Assembly (NCBI GenBank): GCA_021821235.1
Contig: JAKACS010000003.1
Location: forward strand, 1-22,305
From: Bacillota bacterium
GTDB taxonomy: Bacteria > Bacillota > Bacilli > Bacillales_B > DSM-18226
DNA: 22,305 nt
Direction of reading: 5' to 3'
Shown: piece by piece, positions 14,432 to 22,305 of the stretch
Numbering within the stretch: the stretch's first letter is position 1
Layout of the letters: every line of letters begins with the position of its first letter
Position numbers and translations under genes: made by a program
Notes under the pieces: generated by a model
Databases searched by the model: none
What the model saw: the letters and a program-made list of their open reading frames with translations, nothing else
Told to the model about the DNA's origin: nothing

Positions 14432-15380
14432 AATAACCAAGTATACGATCAACGACTCCCTGCAATGGCTGACCGGATAAGTATCGCTTCAAGTTATCAA
14501 GAAAAAATCGGCTGACCCCATCAACAGTGCTTGGACCCGATAAATGCGGGGTCAAGTAAATAGTTGGCAGCGAGTAGAAAGGGTGATCTTTTTCCAACGG
14601 TTCTTTTTCAAATACATCTAGAACAGCTGCTTTGAGATAACCCTCATTCATGACGGTAAACAGATCGGTTTCATTTATCAATGCGCCGCGGCCGACATTG
14701 ACAAGGCAGGCATCAGCTTTCATGGATAAAAGAAGATCTCGGTTCACGACGTGCCTTGTTTCGGTTGTTAATGGGAGAGTTAAAATCAAATAGTCAAGTT
14801 CCTTAACGAAATCCTTCCATTGCTTTGGTTGAAAATGTTGATCGACGATGGCAGCCTGTTTGCCGCTCGCACTCAATCCATAAACATTTAGATCAAATGC
14901 CCGTGCTTTTCGAACAATTTCCGCTCCAATCGAACCGATCCCGGCGACTCCGATGGTTTTGCCTGCGAGCGATCCGGGAATAAAGGAATCCCAGATTCTT
15001 TTTTGCTGTAACTCCTGCATGCGGTCGATGTCTTTTGTGATGTATAACAAAAAGGCAAAAACATATTCTGCAATCGGGCTGCCAAATTGGCCGACAATCC
15101 GTGTTAAGATAATTTCTTCGGCAACTGAGTTGTCTGCAACAAAATCATCGACTCCGGCACCCGTCGATTGAAACCAACGGACGGTGGATGCGATAGGATT
15201 TTTTAGAAGATATATTGGAAATTTCCACCCTAAAATCACTTCCGTTCCTGGTAAATATTTTTCTGCCTCCTTTAGCGTCTGGGCGGCGCGGACGGATTCA
15301 TAACCGTTAGCGCGGATGGCCTCAGCATAAATGGCTGCATCCCTTGGATGGTAAACAAGGATGTTTGGTTGAATTTTCAA
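14430..15380 (-). CDS. D-2-hydroxyacid dehydrogenase (phosphoglycerate dehydrogenase/hydroxypyruvate reductase-like)
   Basis: A 316-residue NAD(P)-dependent dehydrogenase that interconverts 2-ketoacids and D-2-hydroxyacids. Dinucleotide motif GIGSIG at 147-152. Catalytic Arg231 (NVGRGALI), Glu260 (DVFEKEPL) and His279 (LTPHLSG) are all present, as is STGAGVDDF near 72-80. Start: TTG 15380, nine bases after GGAAAGGAG. The open frame reaches 15557, but the extra 59 residues are hydrophobic, lysine-rich and unlike the family, and they run into the promoter region of the next gene. Glyoxylate/hydroxypyruvate reductase is a reasonable role, but substrate specificity cannot be read from sequence. 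It is divergent from ltaS-like and convergent with the reductase gene. Confidence 0.88.
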   Translation of the reverse strand: MKIQPNILVYHPRDAAIYAEAIRANGYESVRAAQTLKEAEKYLPGTEVILGWKFPIYLLKNPIASTVRWFQSTGAGVDDFVADNSVAEEIILTRIVGQFGSPIAEYVFAFLLYITKDIDRMQELQQKRIWDSFIPGSLAGKTIGVAGIGSIGAEIVRKARAFDLNVYGLSASGKQAAIVDQHFQPKQWKDFVKELDYLILTLPLTTETRHVVNRDLLLSMKADACLVNVGRGALINETDLFTVMNEGYLKAAVLDVFEKEPLEKDHPFYSLPTIYLTPHLSGPSTVDGVSRFFLDNLKRYLSGQPLQGVVDRILGY

Positions 15381-15475
15381 TTGAGCGATCTCCTTTCCAA
15401 ACCGATTGAAAACCAGTAGTATGTACAGTTTTAAGTATAGTTTACCAATAGCAAATGAGGGTTGAAAGAGAATCA

Positions 15476-15505
15476 TTGAAGTTTTCTGCTTTTCTTGTTT
15501 ATCAT
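15476..15505 (+). promoter_or_regulatory. Possible promoter of the LTA synthase gene
   Basis: TTGAAG (15476-15481), 18 bases, TATCAT (15500-15505), about 55 bases before the start codon. Spacing and match are modest. Confidence 0.4.
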
Positions 15506-15559
15506 TAATTGGTAAGATAGTGAAAGAGAAGAGAGTAAAAGGCAAAGAGAGGTACAATA

Positions 15560-17497
15560 ATGAAGGATTTAATCTTTAGAGGTCGCCAGTTCCTTAACCG
15601 ATATATCGGCTTTTTTATTTTAGCCGTCCTCCTTCTTTGGATCAAAACCTACATCGCACAAATCACTCAGTTTAAATTGGGGGTTCAAAACCCATTTCAG
15701 CACTTTTTGTTGTTTTTGAATCCTTTGGCATCATCCGTGTTTTTTTTGGGTTTTTCTTTTTTTGCGAAAGCAAGGAAAAAATATAGTTGGCTTCTCGTTA
15801 TTTATTTCCTATTATCTGCACTTTTGTACAGCAATATTTTGTATTACCGTTTTTTTAATGATTTTATTACGATTCAAGTGTTGATGCAGACGCAAAACTT
15901 TGGCGAAGTCGGTAGCAGTGTTGCCCCCTTATTAAAACCATATGATGTTTTTTTCTTTCTGGACTTCATTTTGCTCGTTGTCATGCTTGTAGCGCGTTTT
16001 GTCAAAATAGACACCGATGAATCGGTTCGGTATAAAGCTCCCGTCCTGTTTTCGCTCTCGCTGACGATCGCATTCACCAATATCGGTCTTTCCGAAATTT
16101 CTAGGCCGGAATTATTAACAAGAGGTTTCGACAAAAACTTTATTGTTAAATATTTGGGGCTTTATAATTATACAATTTACGATGCTGTGCAAAGCACAAA
16201 AGCAACTGCACAAAGAGCTTTGGCGAATAGCAATGATGTGACGGATGTGCTAAATTACACGAAATCGAATTATGCTGAGCCAAACCCGGCTTATTTTGGT
16301 GCCGCCAAAGGCATGAATGTCATTTATATTCATCTTGAATCTTTTCAAAATTTTCTTATCAACTATAAATTGAATGGTGAAGAGGTCACGCCATTTTTAA
16401 ATTCATTGACAAAAGATAAAAACACGCAGTATTTTGATAACTTTTTTCATCAAACATCTCATGGTAAAACTTCAGATGCCGAATTCATGCTTGAAAATTC
16501 GCTGTTTGGCTTACCCCAAGGTTCCGCCTTTATGACGAAAAGCTTGAATACTTACCAAGCGGCACCTGCCATTTTGGGACAGCAAGGTTATACGTCAGCA
16601 GTGTTCCATGGGAATTCTGGAAGCTTCTGGAATCGCAATGAAATGTATAAGTCTCTAGGATACAATTCCTTTTTTGATGCGAGCTACTATCAGATGGATC
16701 CGAATGATCTTACACAGTATGGTCTTATGGATAAGCCATTTTTTCAGCAATCCATTCCGCTGCTTGAGTCATTGCCAGAACCATTCTATGCGAAATTTAT
16801 AACGGTATCGAATCATTTTCCGTTTTCCATTGATCCAAAAGATGCAACCATTGCACCAGCAAATACGGGTGTTCCAACGGTAGATTCGTATTTCCAAACA
16901 GCGAGGTATTTAGACGAAGCGGTCAAGCAGATGTTTGCGTATTTGAAAAAATCGGGATTATATGATCGCTCGGTTATAATCTTGTACGGGGATCACTACG
17001 GGATTTCGAAAGACAATGATCAAACAATGTCGCAAATTCTCGGCAAAGAGGTGACGCCTTTTGAAAGCGCCGGCTTGCAGCGGGTTCCCTTGTTTATCCG
17101 TGTTCCGGGATTAAAAGGTGGAGTCAATCATGAATATGGCGGTCAGATTGATGTTCTGCCAACCCTGCTCCATTTGCTCGGGATCGATACGAAGAATTAT
17201 ATTCAATTTGGAACCGATCTGTTATCGAAACAGCACAGCCAGCTCGTGCCGTTCCGGAATGGCGATTTTGTCAGTCCGACTATCACATCTGTTAATGGGA
17301 TTTATTATGATTCCACTACCGGGCAGCCGTTAAGGGAGGAGAAAAAAGCCGAGGCAGACAAAGATAGTCAAATCGTCGAACAAAAACTCTCTACCTCCGA
17401 TAAGGTTGTAAACGAAGATTTATTGCGCTTTTATACGCCAAAAGGATTTATACCGGTGAATCGCGAAGATTACCATTATACGAATCCTCAACAATAA
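15560..17497 (+). CDS. LtaS-type lipoteichoic acid synthase
   Basis: A 645-residue polytopic enzyme that transfers glycerol phosphate from phosphatidylglycerol to grow lipoteichoic acid outside the membrane. Five membrane segments lie in residues ~12-178, followed by a linker and an extracellular sulfatase-like domain. Metal and catalytic residues fit LtaS: Glu260 (IHLESF), nucleophile Thr304 (HGKTSDAEFM), Asp478-His479 (LYGDHYG). Substrate-site His350 (VFHGNSG) and His419 (SNHFPF) are also present. An ALA tripeptide near 220-222, between linker and domain, could be a signal-peptidase cleavage site as in S. aureus LtaS. Bacilli carry several paralogues (LtaS, YfnI, YqgS, YvgJ), and I cannot say which this is. 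It stands alone with its own terminator. Confidence 0.93.
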   Translation: MKDLIFRGRQFLNRYIGFFILAVLLLWIKTYIAQITQFKLGVQNPFQHFLLFLNPLASSVFFLGFSFFAKARKKYSWLLVIYFLLSALLYSNILYYRFFNDFITIQVLMQTQNFGEVGSSVAPLLKPYDVFFFLDFILLVVMLVARFVKIDTDESVRYKAPVLFSLSLTIAFTNIGLSEISRPELLTRGFDKNFIVKYLGLYNYTIYDAVQSTKATAQRALANSNDVTDVLNYTKSNYAEPNPAYFGAAKGMNVIYIHLESFQNFLINYKLNGEEVTPFLNSLTKDKNTQYFDNFFHQTSHGKTSDAEFMLENSLFGLPQGSAFMTKSLNTYQAAPAILGQQGYTSAVFHGNSGSFWNRNEMYKSLGYNSFFDASYYQMDPNDLTQYGLMDKPFFQQSIPLLESLPEPFYAKFITVSNHFPFSIDPKDATIAPANTGVPTVDSYFQTARYLDEAVKQMFAYLKKSGLYDRSVIILYGDHYGISKDNDQTMSQILGKEVTPFESAGLQRVPLFIRVPGLKGGVNHEYGGQIDVLPTLLHLLGIDTKNYIQFGTDLLSKQHSQLVPFRNGDFVSPTITSVNGIYYDSTTGQPLREEKKAEADKDSQIVEQKLSTSDKVVNEDLLRFYTPKGFIPVNREDYHYTNPQQ

Positions 17498-17505
17498 GAC
17501 TTACG

Positions 17506-17542
17506 CTGCTCAGTGAAATATGCAAACTGGGCAGTTTTTTTT
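17506..17542 (+). terminator. Terminator after the LTA synthase gene
   Basis: CTGCTCAGT (17506-17514) pairs with ACTGGGCAG (17526-17534) with one G-U pair, followed by eight T. Confidence 0.9.
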
Positions 17543-17568
17543 GTTACAAATAAATTTTACCGTATAAT
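17541..17568 (+). promoter_or_regulatory. Promoter of the D-malate/tartrate dehydrogenase gene
   Basis: TTGTTA (17541-17546), 16 bases, TATAAT (17563-17568, perfect). The transcription start would be near 17575, giving a leader of about 68 bases. Confidence 0.7.
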
Positions 17569-17642
17569 AGTGTTAATGTTTAGAAAATTGCTATAAAATT
17601 AATAGATAGTACTAGATTTGGACGAAGGGGTTGGTTTTAAAG

Positions 17643-18704
17643 ATGAAACAAATTGAAATTGCAGTCATTCCTGGTGATGGAATCGGTAAAGAGGTTGTAC
17701 CGGTTGCTGTAAAAGTACTAAATACAGCTGCCGAAATACATGGCGGTTTGCAGTTTAAGTTTCAGGAGTTCCCCTGGAACTGCGAATATTATCTTGAACA
17801 TGGAAAAATGTTGCCAGATGATGGTTTGAATACGTTGAAAAATTTCCATGCTATTTTTTTAGGTGCAATTGGAAATCCAAACTTACTACCTGACCATATT
17901 TCACTGTGGGGCCTTTTAATCAAAATTAGAAGAGAATTCGAACAAGTAATAAACATCCGACCGGCAAAGTTATTCAAGGGTCTTCCTTCTCCATTGTTGC
18001 ATCCAAATGATTTTGATTTAATTGTTGTTCGGGAAAATAGTGAGGGAGAATACAGTGAAGTTGGAGGAAGAATTCATCGCGGTGAGGATGAGATTGCCAT
18101 TCAAAATGCCATTTTCACACGAAAAGGAACCGAACGTGCCATGCGCTATGCTTTTGAACTTGCCAAACAACGAAGAGGACATGTGACATCGGCGACAAAA
18201 TCAAACGGTATTTTTCACTCAATGCCATTTTGGGATGAAATTTTTGCTGAAGTAAAGCAAAACTATCCTGAAGTTCAAACGGCTACCTATCATATTGATG
18301 CCTTAGCATCGTTTTTTGTAACAAGGCCGGAACTATTCGATGTCATCGTGGCAAGCAACTTGTTTGGTGATATTTTAACGGATATTGGCGGTGCAATTAT
18401 GGGGAGCATTGGAATGGCACCCGCAGCAAATATTAATTTGAATGGAAACTATCCTTCGATGTTTGAACCTGTTCACGGTTCTGCTCCCGATATTTATGGC
18501 AAAGGGATTGCTAACCCAATTGGACAAATTTGGACTGCAAAAATGATGCTCGATCACTTCGGTGAATTTGAAATTGGGCAAAAACTTTTGGAAATAATGG
18601 AGGAAGTAACAAACAATGGAGTAAAAACCCCTGATATCGGTGGAAATGCAACAACAACAGAGGTGGGAGAAGCGATCTGTCAGCGCTTGAAAGATATAAG
18701 CTAA
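17643..18704 (+). CDS. D-malate / tartrate dehydrogenase (decarboxylating), isocitrate/isopropylmalate dehydrogenase family
   Basis: A 353-residue NAD-dependent beta-decarboxylating dehydrogenase of the YcsA/DmlA/TtuC branch. It oxidises D-malate to pyruvate and CO2, or acts on tartrate. Family blocks: IAVIPGDGIGKEV at the N-terminus, LWGLLIKIRREFEQVINIRP for substrate binding, VVRENSEGEYSEVGG with the catalytic Tyr, TSATKSNGIFHSM with the Lys, and YHIDALA then NLFGDILTD with metal-binding aspartates. EPVHGSAPDIYGKG is cofactor-side. The branch is preferred over LeuB because of WGLLIKIR and the TRAP transporter next door. ATG 17643 follows AAGGGG at 17625-17630 by 12 bases. A TTG at 17631 is too close to it. 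The gene is its own transcription unit, convergent with dctP. Confidence 0.88.
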   Translation: MKQIEIAVIPGDGIGKEVVPVAVKVLNTAAEIHGGLQFKFQEFPWNCEYYLEHGKMLPDDGLNTLKNFHAIFLGAIGNPNLLPDHISLWGLLIKIRREFEQVINIRPAKLFKGLPSPLLHPNDFDLIVVRENSEGEYSEVGGRIHRGEDEIAIQNAIFTRKGTERAMRYAFELAKQRRGHVTSATKSNGIFHSMPFWDEIFAEVKQNYPEVQTATYHIDALASFFVTRPELFDVIVASNLFGDILTDIGGAIMGSIGMAPAANINLNGNYPSMFEPVHGSAPDIYGKGIANPIGQIWTAKMMLDHFGEFEIGQKLLEIMEEVTNNGVKTPDIGGNATTTEVGEAICQRLKDIS

Positions 18705-18715
18705 AAAGGTGCAAA

Positions 18716-18747
18716 AAATCCCCCTCGTTTTTAAACTAGGGGGATTT
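18716..18747. terminator. Bidirectional terminator between the dehydrogenase and dctP
   Basis: A 10-bp stem, AAATCCCCCT (18716-18725) / AGGGGGATTT (18738-18747), with a 12-base loop and A/T flanks on both sides, between two convergent genes. Confidence 0.85.
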
Positions 18748-18751
18748 AAAA

Positions 18752-19804
18752 TTAGTTTCTGCTCTCAGCGTCTTTAATAATGTCCGATCCGATTTTTTGA
18801 GCCCATTCATCATAGACTGGTTGCAATGCTTTTTTGAAAGCGGCAATTTCGTCGGTAGAAAGCTCATTGATTTTTGTATTTCCACGATCTTTCAGTTTTT
18901 TAAGTGATTCCTCATTTAATTTCGCGGCAGAATCACGAGCAACCTTTGTTCCTTCATCTACTCCTTTTTGTATAATTTCTTTTGTTTTGGCATTTAAGCT
19001 ATTCCAGAACTTAGTGTTCGTTAATAATGCATAATCAACGCGAGTATGGCCAGCAATGGTTGTATATTTTTGAACTTCGTCGAATTTTTTTGATTCGATA
19101 TTGCTAAAAGTATTCTCTTCACCGTCCACGGTTCCTTGTTGTAAAGCAGTGTAAAGTTCCCCAAATGGAATCGATACACTGCCTGCTCCAAGTTTTTTGT
19201 AAATGGCTTCAAGTAACTGCCCACCTTGAGTTCGAACCTTTAAACCTTTTAGATCTTCTGGTTTGGTAATTGGCCGCTTATTGTTTGTGATATGTTTGGC
19301 ACCATTCGGCCACATTGCAAGCCCTAAGACACCATCTTTTTCTAAACGGCCAAGGATCTCTTTTCCTTTTGGTCCATCCCAGAATGCTTCTGCCGCTTTA
19401 TCATCTTTAAACAAGAAAGGCATGGATGGAATATTGAATCCAGGATCGTTACCTACTAATTTCGACATATCCGGAATAATGAACTGGACATTATTGGCGA
19501 CCAAGTTTTGATATTCGTCAGGATCACCGAATAATTGACTATTTGGATAAACCTGGACTTTAATTTTTCCGCCTGATTCTTTTTCAATATATTTTTTCAT
19601 GGCTAGTGCACCTTGTTGTTTTGGTGTGTTTTCCGCTACAACGTGGGAGATTTTAATGGTCATTGATTGAATCCCATCACTTGCTTTTTCTTTACTTCCA
19701 TTTGCCGAACCATTGGTTTCTTTTGAAGAAGATCCACAAGCAGCAAGACTAAATGCTACTAGAAGTGCTATTGCTAGCATAACCATTTTTCTCATTTTTC
19801 TCAT
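18752..19804 (-). CDS. dctP: TRAP transporter substrate-binding lipoprotein, DctP family
   Basis: A 350-residue extracytoplasmic solute receptor of a tripartite ATP-independent periplasmic transporter, here a lipoprotein: basic N-terminus, hydrophobic core, lipobox SLAAC with Cys23, then a Ser/Asn/Lys linker. The DctP domain shows ENTPKQQGALAMKKYIE, then LKGLKVRTQGGQLLEAIYKKLG with the arginine that usually binds the substrate carboxylate, and PFGELYTALQQGTVDG. ATG 19804 has an AAAGGGGG SD seven bases upstream. Unusually, it is divergent from dctQ-dctM instead of leading that operon. The adjacent D-malate/tartrate dehydrogenase suggests a hydroxy-dicarboxylate as substrate, which is inference. 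Confidence 0.93.
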   Translation of the reverse strand: MRKMRKMVMLAIALLVAFSLAACGSSSKETNGSANGSKEKASDGIQSMTIKISHVVAENTPKQQGALAMKKYIEKESGGKIKVQVYPNSQLFGDPDEYQNLVANNVQFIIPDMSKLVGNDPGFNIPSMPFLFKDDKAAEAFWDGPKGKEILGRLEKDGVLGLAMWPNGAKHITNNKRPITKPEDLKGLKVRTQGGQLLEAIYKKLGAGSVSIPFGELYTALQQGTVDGEENTFSNIESKKFDEVQKYTTIAGHTRVDYALLTNTKFWNSLNAKTKEIIQKGVDEGTKVARDSAAKLNEESLKKLKDRGNTKINELSTDEIAAFKKALQPVYDEWAQKIGSDIIKDAESRN

Positions 19805-19839
19805 TTGATTTCCCCCTTTGAAAATAAATCATTCGAAAT

Positions 19840-20238
19840 CTAACGATAAATTTCTGTATGGTCTGCCTCACTGGCCAGATTTTGATCCGCTTCAGCAAAT
19901 TGTGAAAAAATAAGTAGTGGGAGTGGTGTTTGTGCCCTGAGTCGATAAAAAGTTGGCTGACCCGACGTGATAAAGATTTTCTTAAAGAAGTATAGTAACC
20001 GCTTACATTTTCAAATACTTCTTCACAGCTGTCTGCCATTATCGCCAAAGCTTCTGAAATTGTTGTTAATTTTACTACTGACAGGAACATCAAGACTTTT
20101 CCCTTTCACCTTGCCATCTTTTCCATTCTCGTTTCAGTCGGATAGAAATTGTCAAACAGGATTTTCAAACTTTACGAACTTTTAAAAAATATTTTTCCTG
20201 CAAGTATTCCTTCCAATTTCGCTAATTTCCAATTCCAT
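19840..20238 (-). pseudogene. Probable remnant of a regulator gene upstream of dctP
   Basis: On the minus strand a good SD (GGAGG, 20250-20246) is seven bases before ATG 20238, but the frame stops after 18 codons (MELEISEIGR...). Protein-like stretches then follow in changing frames: ILFDNFYPTETRMEKMAR, then TISEALAIMADSCEEVFENV with YYTSLRKSL, and finally PLLIFSQFAEADQNLASEAD ending in TAG at 19842-19840, just before the dctP SD. Start signal, position and coding-like composition suggest a decayed gene of at least 130 codons. The YP-ETRMEKMAR stretch and the TISEALA...SLR stretch recall the N-terminal DNA-binding domain of RpiR-type regulators, but this is weak and I do not assert it. A long spacer with chance ORFs is the alternative. 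Confidence 0.35.
19994..20007. promoter_or_regulatory. CcpA cre-like site upstream of dctP
   Basis: On the minus strand TGTAAGCGGTTACT fits the cre consensus TGWNANCGNTNWCA at all but the last position. It lies about 190 bases before the dctP start, downstream of the predicted promoter, where CcpA could act as a roadblock. A chance match is possible. Confidence 0.4.
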
Positions 20239-20264
20239 TTTTCGACCTCCGTTCATTTTGGATT

Positions 20265-20280
20265 TTGGATACAATTTAAA
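20265..20280. promoter_or_regulatory. Operator-like repeat, copy 1 (dctP side)
   Basis: TTGGATACAATTTAAA, repeated with one mismatch at 20428-20443. It lies about 27-42 bases downstream of the predicted dctP-side transcription start and just before the SD of the remnant gene. Confidence 0.5.
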
Positions 20281-20313
20281 GCGATGGAAATGTTTTGTCT
20301 GGGTGACATATTT

Positions 20314-20342
20314 ACTATATCAAATTGAATGAATGTTGTGAA
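20314..20342 (-). promoter_or_regulatory. Promoter reading towards the remnant gene and dctP
   Basis: On the minus strand TTCACA (20342-20337), 17 bases, TATAGT (20319-20314): five of six matches in each element. It implies a ~500-base leader before dctP that carries the remnant gene. Confidence 0.6.
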
Positions 20343-20414
20343 TATCTAAAAATTTATAAAATTAAAAATATTTGTGTTTATTTTTAACAGGTCATCTTGT
20401 ATAGTAAAAATGAG

Positions 20415-20443
20415 ATCCAATTGTTGATTGGATACAATTCAAA
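20415..20443. promoter_or_regulatory. Operator-like repeat, copy 2 with palindrome (dctQM side)
   Basis: ATCCAAT-TGTTG-ATTGGAT (20415-20433) is a perfect 7-bp-arm palindrome. Its right arm runs into TTGGATACAATTCAAA (20428-20443), which repeats copy 1. A TATAGT at 20400-20405 with a poor -35 would place the transcription start near 20412, next to the palindrome. This is a typical repressor position upstream of dctQ. Confidence 0.55.
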
Positions 20444-20461
20444 TATAAAGGAGTTGATTTC

Positions 20462-21016
20462 ATGAAACTCTTTAAATGGCTTGATCACCTAGAGGAAGGG
20501 ATTGCAGCAGTGCTGTTTATTGGGGGAGTAATCGTTAGTCTATACGGCGTTTTTACAAGATATATTTTAAATGCGCCGGAATCCTGGATTACCGAAATCT
20601 TTGAATTTCTGTTAGTTTGGTCGATCTTTATTGGATTTGGCATGGCTTTAAAAGATAATCGGCATATTCAGGTAGAATTGCTATTTGATTTTCTTCCAAA
20701 AACTGCAAAAAGGATTGTTGCGGTGATTAGTAATCTTATTGGTGGTCTCTATTCAATTTATCTAGGTTACTCGTCGATTGAATTGATAACGCTTACAAAG
20801 GAACAGGGGATTAAAACAATTGATGTGGGTCTTCCCCTTTGGATACCGTATCTTGTCCTCCCTGTCGGAATGGGTTTGCTTGGATTATATTTCTTTGTGA
20901 AATCTTTCCGTGCTCTAAAGGGAGATCATCGCGAGCTAGTCGGCGAGATTGAGCAGTTATATGAATCTATGCAAGAAACGGAACAACTTTCAGATAAGAA
21001 AGGGGTAGGTATATGA
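20462..21016 (+). CDS. dctQ: TRAP transporter small permease subunit DctQ
   Basis: A 184-residue protein with the four membrane segments usual for DctQ at about 11-33, 45-63, 85-105 and 127-147, and a charged C-terminal tail. The block SWITEIFEFLLVWSIFIGFG followed by ALKDNRHIQVE is the family signature. ATG 20462 has AAAGGAG eight bases upstream. The stop overlaps dctM by four bases (ATGA), so the two are coupled and form the membrane complex that works with the lipoprotein DctP. Confidence 0.93.
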   Translation: MKLFKWLDHLEEGIAAVLFIGGVIVSLYGVFTRYILNAPESWITEIFEFLLVWSIFIGFGMALKDNRHIQVELLFDFLPKTAKRIVAVISNLIGGLYSIYLGYSSIELITLTKEQGIKTIDVGLPLWIPYLVLPVGMGLLGLYFFVKSFRALKGDHRELVGEIEQLYESMQETEQLSDKKGVGI

Positions 21017-22281
21017 GTCCGATTTTAGTGTTGTTTTTGCTCTTTGCCCTTCTCTGTTTACTCAGGGTTCCAATCGCGATTAGTCTCGGACTTTCCAGTA
21101 TTGTCGCCTTGTCGATGATTGATTTTACACTCTATACCGTTATTCAAAAAATGTTTAACTCCCTTAATAACGCCACTTTAATGGCAATCCCCGGTTTTGT
21201 TCTCGCTGGCATAATCATGGCAAAAGGGGGTATATCCTTTTACTTGATTGAAGCTCTAAAATCATGGGTTGGCCATATTCGCGGCGGGCTTGCCGTCATA
21301 ACAGTTTTAGCGTGTATGATTTTTGCTGCGATTTCCGGTTCAAGTCCTGCAACCGCTGCAGCGATTGGCAGCATTATGATTCCTGGGATGGTCAATGCAG
21401 GGTATAGCAAAAGATATGCCATGGGACTTGTGGCGGCATCAGGTACTTTAGGAATATTAATCCCTCCATCCATTCCGTTAATTATCTATGGTACCGTTTC
21501 AGAACAATCAATTGGAAAGCTTTTTGCAGCTGGAATCCTACCGGGAATATTGTTAGGCGGTATTCTTTTAATTTCCGCCATTATTCATGCAAGAATCAAT
21601 CATTTCGGCAAGCTGCCAAAGGAACCAATGAATATTCGTTGGAAAAAGACTGCGAAAGCTTTTTGGGGGTTCATGCTACCTGTTCTTATTCTAACTGGAA
21701 TCTATACAGGTGCTGTAACTCCAACCGAAGCCGCTTTTGTTTCATCTTTATACGGTATTCTTGTCTCCGTTTTTATTTACAAAGAAATGACCTTTCCGAA
21801 ATTTAGAGAAATTATCAAAGAATCCATTAATGTGACATCAATGATTTTCCTCGTTATTGCATCCGCGATGATTTTTGGCATGTTTTTAACAACTGAACAA
21901 GTACCGCAAACATTTGCTACATGGATTGAACAAAGCACTACGAATAAATGGGTTTTTATGATTGGTGTGAATATAATGTTTTTTATAATGGGAATGTTCC
22001 TCGAATCTGTCTCCATTATTTTAATTACATTGCCAATCCTACTCCCGGTTTTAGCATTATTTAACATAAATGTGATTCATTTTGCCATTATTATGACAAT
22101 TAATATGGAATTGGCGATGATTACCCCGCCAGTCGGTTTAAATCTTTTTGTTGTCAGTGGGATAACGAGGGTAAAGGTGGGTGAGGTTGTAAAAGGAGTT
22201 TTTCCATTCTTTACGCTTATGATTCTTGCCCTCGTTATTGTTATTATTTTCCCGCAGATTTCACTCTATTTAGCCAAATAA
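21013..22281 (+). CDS. dctM: TRAP transporter large permease subunit DctM
   Basis: A 422-residue sodium-ion-coupled carrier subunit of the TRAP transporter, of normal length, with about eleven to twelve membrane segments. Family blocks: LMAIPGFVLAGIIMAKGG, AAISGSSPATAAAIGSIMIPGM, GTLGILIPPSIPLIIYG, and near the C-terminus the symmetric ELAMITPPVGLNLFVVSG. These glycine- and serine-rich hairpins bind sodium and substrate in this elevator-type family. ATG 21013 overlaps the dctQ stop, with AAAGGGG just upstream. The gene ends 24 bases before the window edge, so its terminator, or a further gene, is not visible. Confidence 0.95.
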   Translation: MSPILVLFLLFALLCLLRVPIAISLGLSSIVALSMIDFTLYTVIQKMFNSLNNATLMAIPGFVLAGIIMAKGGISFYLIEALKSWVGHIRGGLAVITVLACMIFAAISGSSPATAAAIGSIMIPGMVNAGYSKRYAMGLVAASGTLGILIPPSIPLIIYGTVSEQSIGKLFAAGILPGILLGGILLISAIIHARINHFGKLPKEPMNIRWKKTAKAFWGFMLPVLILTGIYTGAVTPTEAAFVSSLYGILVSVFIYKEMTFPKFREIIKESINVTSMIFLVIASAMIFGMFLTTEQVPQTFATWIEQSTTNKWVFMIGVNIMFFIMGMFLESVSIILITLPILLPVLALFNINVIHFAIIMTINMELAMITPPVGLNLFVVSGITRVKVGEVVKGVFPFFTLMILALVIVIIFPQISLYLAK

Positions 22282-22305
22282 TCTGAGACTAAAAAGGGTC
22301 GTGCT

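Noticed and set aside
15381..15557. 59-residue N-terminal extension of the D-2-hydroxyacid dehydrogenase
   Set aside because: Not family-like, runs through the divergent promoter region, and a good SD precedes the TTG at 15380.
19967..20185. 72-codon plus-strand open frame in the dctP-dctQ gap
   Set aside because: Leu/Ser/Phe-rich low-complexity frame without SD; better explained as antisense to the remnant gene.

Overview
The window looks like chromosomal DNA of a low-GC Gram-positive bacterium, most likely a Bacillaceae member. The evidence is strong AGGAGG-type ribosome binding sites, frequent TTG and GTG starts, lipoprotein signal peptides, a lipoteichoic acid synthase, Fur boxes, and hairpin/T-tract terminators after most units. 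It holds housekeeping and accessory metabolism. I see no phage, transposase, CRISPR array, rRNA or tRNA.

Layout. (1) 1-840: the 3' part of a hydroxypyruvate isomerase gene, then the first 58 codons of a tartronate-semialdehyde-reductase-type gene that breaks off. It is followed by three tandem ~52-bp units with hairpins and a terminator. (2) 1053-5954: a six-gene operon, pxpB-pxpC-pxpA-DUF969-DUF979-pcp. It combines 5-oxoprolinase, a two-part membrane protein pair (probable 5-oxoproline transporter) and pyroglutamyl peptidase, and so forms a complete pyroglutamate salvage unit. (3) 5955-11352: an iron-siderophore locus. A binding lipoprotein and an MFS exporter-like gene lie on the minus strand, divergent from two FecCD permeases and an ATPase. 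The shared promoter region carries two Fur boxes, each placed on a promoter. (4) 11353-12441: a BCCT (betaine/choline type) transporter pseudogene that has lost its middle. (5) 12499-15380: an alpha/beta hydrolase, an aldo/keto reductase and a D-2-hydroxyacid dehydrogenase, each its own unit. (6) 15560-17542: an LtaS-type lipoteichoic acid synthase. (7) 17541-22281: a D-malate/tartrate dehydrogenase beside a TRAP transporter. Here the DctP binding protein is divergent from dctQ-dctM, with what looks like a decayed regulator gene between them and repeated operator-like sequences at both ends.

How the genes work together. The pxp operon would free pyroglutamate from peptides, import it, and open it to glutamate with ATP. 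The Fur locus would scavenge ferric siderophore. The TRAP system with the dehydrogenase suggests uptake and oxidation of a hydroxy-dicarboxylate. Three genes in the window are broken (glxR-like, BCCT, and the probable regulator). This points to ongoing gene loss in accessory metabolism rather than to a new system. I did not find a convincing undescribed system. The best leads are the DUF969/DUF979 pair, the split TRAP locus with its candidate operators, and the tandem hairpin repeat at the glxR break.
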